This document shows positions 60,626 to 64,000 of a stretch of DNA of 64,000 nt, one piece after another. The stretch comes from Sisyra terminalis (taxonomy: Eukaryota > Arthropoda > Insecta > Neuroptera > Sisyridae): positions 15,624,001-15,688,000 of the forward strand of contig OY292280.1 of the NCBI GenBank assembly GCA_958496175.1, written 5' to 3'. Positions within the stretch are counted from its first letter, which is position 1. The number at the start of each line of letters is the position of its first letter. The position numbers and the translations under genes were made by a program. The notes beneath the pieces are model-generated. The model did no database searches and was not told where the DNA came from. It saw only the letters and a list, made by a program, of their open reading frames with translations.

Positions 60626-62234
60626 GAAGGTACATGCAATTGTTGAAGAAGCCTCATTCGTCTCTCCCTCTTAGTGGGAAGTGTTCATCCCTTAAACGGC
60701 CTGTTCATCCCTTAAACGAGGTTTGTTTGGGGAAAAATTTGCACAGCACGTACAGATGGACTTATACTTTTGATTGGCACCCTTAAAAAAATTTTTTTTA
60801 TTTGACGATTTTCGAGAAAATCAACGATGGTTAACCCATGGATTTTTTTGATGAAAAAACTTTTTGTTTCGAAATCGAAAAATATTATAATATCATCGTT
60901 CTAGACATTGTTGCGAACCCGAAACAGTCTTTGGTTCGAAAATCATCCCTTATATAACGAAGGTACATGCAATTGTTGAAGAAGCCACATTCGTCTCTCC
61001 CTCTTAGTGGGAAGTGTTCATCCCTTAAACGAGGTTTGTTTAGGGAAAAATTTGCACAGCACGTACTGATGGACATATACTTTCGATTGGCACCCTTAAA
61101 AAATTTTTTTTTTTTTAGACGATTTTCGAGAAAATCAACGATGGTTAACCCATGGATTTTTTTGATGAAAAAACTTTTTGTTTCGAAATCGAAAAATATT
61201 ATTATATCATCGTTCTAGACATTGTTGCGAACCCGAAACTGCCTTTGGTTCGAAAATCATCCCTTATATAACGAAGGTACATGCAATTGTTGAAGAAGCC
61301 ACATTCGTCTCTCCCTCTTAGTGGGAAGTGTTCATCACTTAAACTGCCTGTTCATCCCTTAAACATGGTTTGTTTGGGGAAAAATTTGCACAGCACGTAC
61401 AGATGGACTTATACATTCGATTGGCACCCTTAAAAAATTTTTTTTTTATTTGACGATTTTCGAGAAAATCAACGATGGTTAACCCATGGATTTTTTTGAT
61501 GAAAAAACTTTTTGTTTCGAAATCGAAAAATATTATAATATCATCGTTCTAGACATTGTTGCGAACCCGAAACAGTCTTTGGTTCGAAAATCATCCCTTA
61601 TATAACGAAGGTACATGCAATTGTTGAAGAAGCCACATTCGTCTCTCCCTCTTAGTGGGAAGTGTTCATCCCTTAAACGAGGTTTGTTTAGGGAAAAATT
61701 TGCACAGCACGTACTGATGGACATATACTTTCGATTGGCACCCTTAAAAAATTTTTTTTTTATTTGACGATTTTCGAGAAAATCAACGATGGTTAACCCA
61801 TGGATTTTTTTGATGAAAAAACTTTTTGTTTCGAAATCGAAAAATATTATTATATCATCGTTCTAGACATTGTTGCGAACCCGAAACTGCCTTTGGTTCG
61901 AAAATCATCCCTTATATAACGAAGGTACATGCAATTGTTGAAGAAGCCACATTCGTCTCTCCCTCTTAGTGGGAAGTGTTCATCCCTTAAACATGGTTTG
62001 TTTGGGGAAAAATTTGCACAGCACGTACAGATGGACTTATACATTCGATTGGCACCCTTAAAAAATTTTTTTTTTATTTGACGATTTTCGAGAAAATCAA
62101 CGATGGTTAACCCATGGATTTTTTTGATGAAAAAACTTTTTGTTTCGAAATCAAAAAATATTATTATATCATCGTTCTAGACATTGTTGCGAACCCGAAA
62201 CTGCCTTTGGTTCGAAAATCATCCCTTATATAAC
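60626..62234. repeat. Right end of domain II (5 monomers)
   Basis: Units: 60626 (GCCTCATTCG, ACGGCCTG, CTTTTGATTGG), 60959 (short, CTGATGGACATATAC), 61273 (long, CATCACTTAAAC, ATTATAATATC), 61607 (short, CTGATGG, but ATTTGACG tract end) and 61921 (short, CATGGTTTGTTTGGGG, ACATTCG). The last is a distinct short haplotype. Two short units are adjacent at 61607-62234. Confidence 0.83.
61921..62234. repeat. Short 314-bp unit of CATGG type
   Basis: This unit lacks the same 20 bp but reads CATGGTTTGTTTGGGG with TACATTCG and the T10ATTTGACG tract. Every other short unit has GAGGTTTG. It is a third background for the deletion, or a recombinant between a short unit and a CATGG unit. Confidence 0.82.
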
Positions 62235-62900
62235 GAAGTACATGCAATTGTAGAAGAAGCCACATTCGTCTCTCCCTCTTAGTGGGAAGTGTTCATCACT
62301 TAAACTGCCTGTTCATCCCTTAAACATGGTTTGTTTGGGGAAAAATTTGCACAGCACGTACAGATGGACTTATACATTCGATTGGCACCCTTAAAAAATT
62401 TTTTTTTTATTTGACGATTTTCGAGAAAATCAACGATGGTTAACCCTTGGATTTTTTTGATGAAAAAACTTTTTGTTTCGAAATCGAAAAATATTATTAT
62501 ATCATCGTTCTAGACATTGTTGCGAACCCGAAACTGCCTTTGGTTCGAAAATCATCCCTTATATAACGAAGTACATGCAATTGTAGAAGAAGCCACATTC
62601 GTCTCTCCCTCTTAGTGGGAAGTGTTCATCACTTAAACTGCCTGTTCATCCCTTAAACATGGTTTGTTTGGGGAAAAATTTGCACAGCACGTACAGATGG
62701 ACTTATACTTTCGATTGGCACCCTTAAAAAATTTTTTTTTTATTTGACGATTTTCGAGAAAATCAACGATGGTTAACCCATGGATTTTTTTGATGAAAAA
62801 ACTTTTTGTTTCGAAATCGAAAAATATTATTATATCATCGTTCTAGACATTGTTGCGAACCCGAAACTGCCTTTGGTTCGAAAATCATCCCTTATATAAC
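62235..62900. repeat. Tandem pair with GAAGTAC and TGTAGAAG
   Basis: Units at 62235 and 62568 both begin GAAGTACATGCAATTGTAGAAG and have CATCACTTAAAC, a 333-bp offset. TGTAGAAG is not seen elsewhere. They differ at CCCTTGG (first) against CCCATGG (second) and at TACATTCG against TACTTTCG. This is a recent single-unit duplication. Confidence 0.82.
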
Positions 62901-64000
62901 GAAGTACATGCAATTGTTGAAGAAGCCACATTCGTCTCTCCCTCTAAGTGGGAAGTGTTCATCCCTTAAACTGCTTGTTCATCCCTTAAACATGGTTTGT
63001 TTGGGGAAAAATTTGCACAGCACGTACAGATGGACTTATACATTCGATTGGCACCCTTAAAAAATTTTTTTTTTATTTGACGATTTTCGAGAAAATCAAC
63101 GATGGTTAACCCATGGATTTTTTTGATGAAAAAACTTTTTGTTTCGAAATCAAAAAATATTATTATATCATCGTTCTAGACATTGTTGCGAACCCGAAAC
63201 TGCCTTTGGATCGAAAATCATCCCTTATATAACGAAGGTACATGCAATTGATGAAGAAGCCACATTCGTCTCTCCCTCTTAGTGGGAAGTGTTCATCCCT
63301 TAAACTGCCTGTTCATCCCTTAAACGAGGTTTGTTTGGGGAAAAATTTGCACAGCACGTACAGATGGACTTATACTTTCGATTGGCACCCTTAAACAATT
63401 TTATTTTTATTTGACGATTTTCGAGAAAATCAACGATGGTTAACCCATGGATTTTTTTGATGAAAAAACTTTTTGTTTCGAAATCGAAAAATATTATTAT
63501 ATCATCGTTCTAGACATTGTTGCGAACCCGAAACTGCCTTTGGTTCGAAAATCATCCCTTATATAACGAAGTACATGCAATTGTTGAAGAAGCCACATTC
63601 GTCTCTCCCTCTAAGTGGGAAGTGTTCATCCCTTAAACTGCTTGTTCATCCCTTAAACATGGTTTGTTTGGGGAAAAATTTGCACAGCACGTACAAATGG
63701 ACTTATACATTCGATTGGCACCCTTAAAAAATTTTTTTTTTATTTGACGATTTTCGAGAAAATCAACGATGGTTAACCCATGGATTTTTTTGATGAAAAA
63801 ACTTTTTGTTTCGAAATCAAAAAATATTATTATATCATCGTTCTAGACATTGTTGCGAACCCGAAACTGCCTTTGGATCGAAAATCATCCCTTATATAAC
63901 GAAGGTACATGCAATTGATGAAGAAGCCACATTCGTCTCTCCCTCTTAGTGGGAAGTGTTCATCCCTTAAACTGCCTGTTCATCCCTTAAACGAGGTTTG
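62901..64000. repeat. Terminal dimer HOR (667 bp; second copy cut by window edge)
   Basis: Units at 62901 and 63568 share GAAGTAC, CTCTAAGTGGG, CTGCTTGTTC, AAATCAAAAAATATT and TTTGGATCG. Units at 63234 and 63901 share GCAATTGATGAAG and GAGG. The second copy has a private TACAAATGG. The final unit stops after 100 bp, so the array continues beyond the window. Confidence 0.85.

Larger units (their letters stand above)
40024..62234. repeat. Domain II: short (313-314 bp) and long units interspersed
   Basis: Short units start at 40024, 40672, 40986, 41634, 42614, 45599, 47581, 48229, 48877, 49858, 50506, 51154, 52802, 53450, 54098, 55745, 56393, 58041, 59020, 59667, 60313, 60959, 61607 and 61921. 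Each lacks 20 bp at the internal direct repeat. Most also carry GTTTAGGG in place of GTTTGGGG and a T13 run ending in TAGACG in place of T10ATTTGACG. Long units between them often read CATCACTTAA. New linked variants appearing together mark a separately amplified domain. Confidence 0.88.
1..64000. repeat. Satellite DNA array, ~334-bp monomer, head to tail
   Basis: The window is filled by one tandem repeat. Units begin with GAAGGTAC or GAAGTAC at 3, 337, 671, 1003, 1336 and so on to 63,901, which gives 193 complete units and one partial. There are 168 long units (mostly 332-335 bp, with two of 326 bp) and 25 short units of 313-314 bp. All share one orientation. Neighbours differ by a few substitutions and by the length of an A/T tract. 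No unrelated sequence interrupts the array. One unit counted by hand is about 36% G+C. A long homogeneous array of this kind is typical of eukaryotic heterochromatin; centromeric, pericentromeric or subtelomeric placement cannot be told from the sequence. The family is not one I recognise. Confidence 0.98.

Noticed and set aside
1..64000. Open frames of 60-105 codons on both strands, recurring with near-identical conceptual peptides
   Set aside because: They recur because the DNA repeats. The unit lengths (334, 313-314, 326) mostly shift frame at each unit, the peptides contain low-complexity runs encoded by the A/T tract, and variants open or close frames (TTTGACG to TTAGACG) without any sign of coding constraint. 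No codon pattern, ribosome site or known domain supports them.
1..64000. CRISPR-like array
   Set aside because: Units are far too long, there are no unique spacers between short repeats, and no cas genes are present. The full 334 bp repeats.
1..64000. Drosophila 1.688 (359-bp) or alpha satellite
   Set aside because: Unit length and sequence do not match what I recall of these families. No named family is assigned.
1..64000. Undescribed gene-based system (defence, mobile or biosynthetic)
   Set aside because: The window was read on both strands for non-repeat sequence and none was found. Every stretch belongs to the satellite unit.

Overview
The whole 64,000-base window is one uninterrupted tandem array of a single satellite DNA family. 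The repeat unit is about 334 bp. Using the near-invariant motif GAAGGTAC (GAAGTAC in some copies) as unit start, I count 193 complete monomers from position 3 to 63,900 and a 100-bp partial one at the right edge. All run in the same orientation. I see no protein gene, RNA gene, CRISPR array, phage, transposon or other unrelated insertion. The longest open frames are about 105 codons; they are by-products of the repeat, because 334 is not a multiple of 3 and the frame shifts at every unit. By hand count one typical monomer is about 36% G+C, and CpG is not depleted (13 seen, about 11 expected from base composition).

Such an array points to pericentromeric, centromeric or other constitutive heterochromatin of a eukaryote. 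CpG retention together with short A/T tracts fits an invertebrate, perhaps an insect, but this is a weak inference: I recognise no named satellite family and no taxon-specific sequence.

Layout. Positions 1-40,023 (domain I) consist almost wholly of full-length units. They are arranged in local higher-order repeats (HORs): a 7-unit block of about 2,335 bp duplicated at 1,003-5,673; dimers at 6.7-8.0 kb; a pair of 326-bp units at 8.0-8.7 kb; 3-unit periodicity at 12.7-16.7 kb; and a 7-unit block at 19.7-27.4 kb that recurs once with a 3-unit gain and once with a 1-unit loss. From 27 to 40 kb there is a mosaic of blocks marked by GATGCG, GACGTATAC and GCGCAGC variants. At about 40,024 the array changes (domain II, 40,024-62,234): 24 of the 25 short units (313-314 bp) in the window lie here. 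These units lack exactly 20 bp between two 15-bp direct repeats. They are mixed with full-length units in HORs of 7 units (2,277 bp) and 9 units (2,943 bp). The end (62,235-64,000) reverts to full-length units arranged as a tandem pair and a 667-bp dimer.

Nothing here works together as a pathway. The interest lies in how the array evolved: recombination breakpoints can be placed within single monomers, a 20-bp deletion has arisen on at least three sequence backgrounds, and a new 12-bp perfect palindrome has spread only in domain II.
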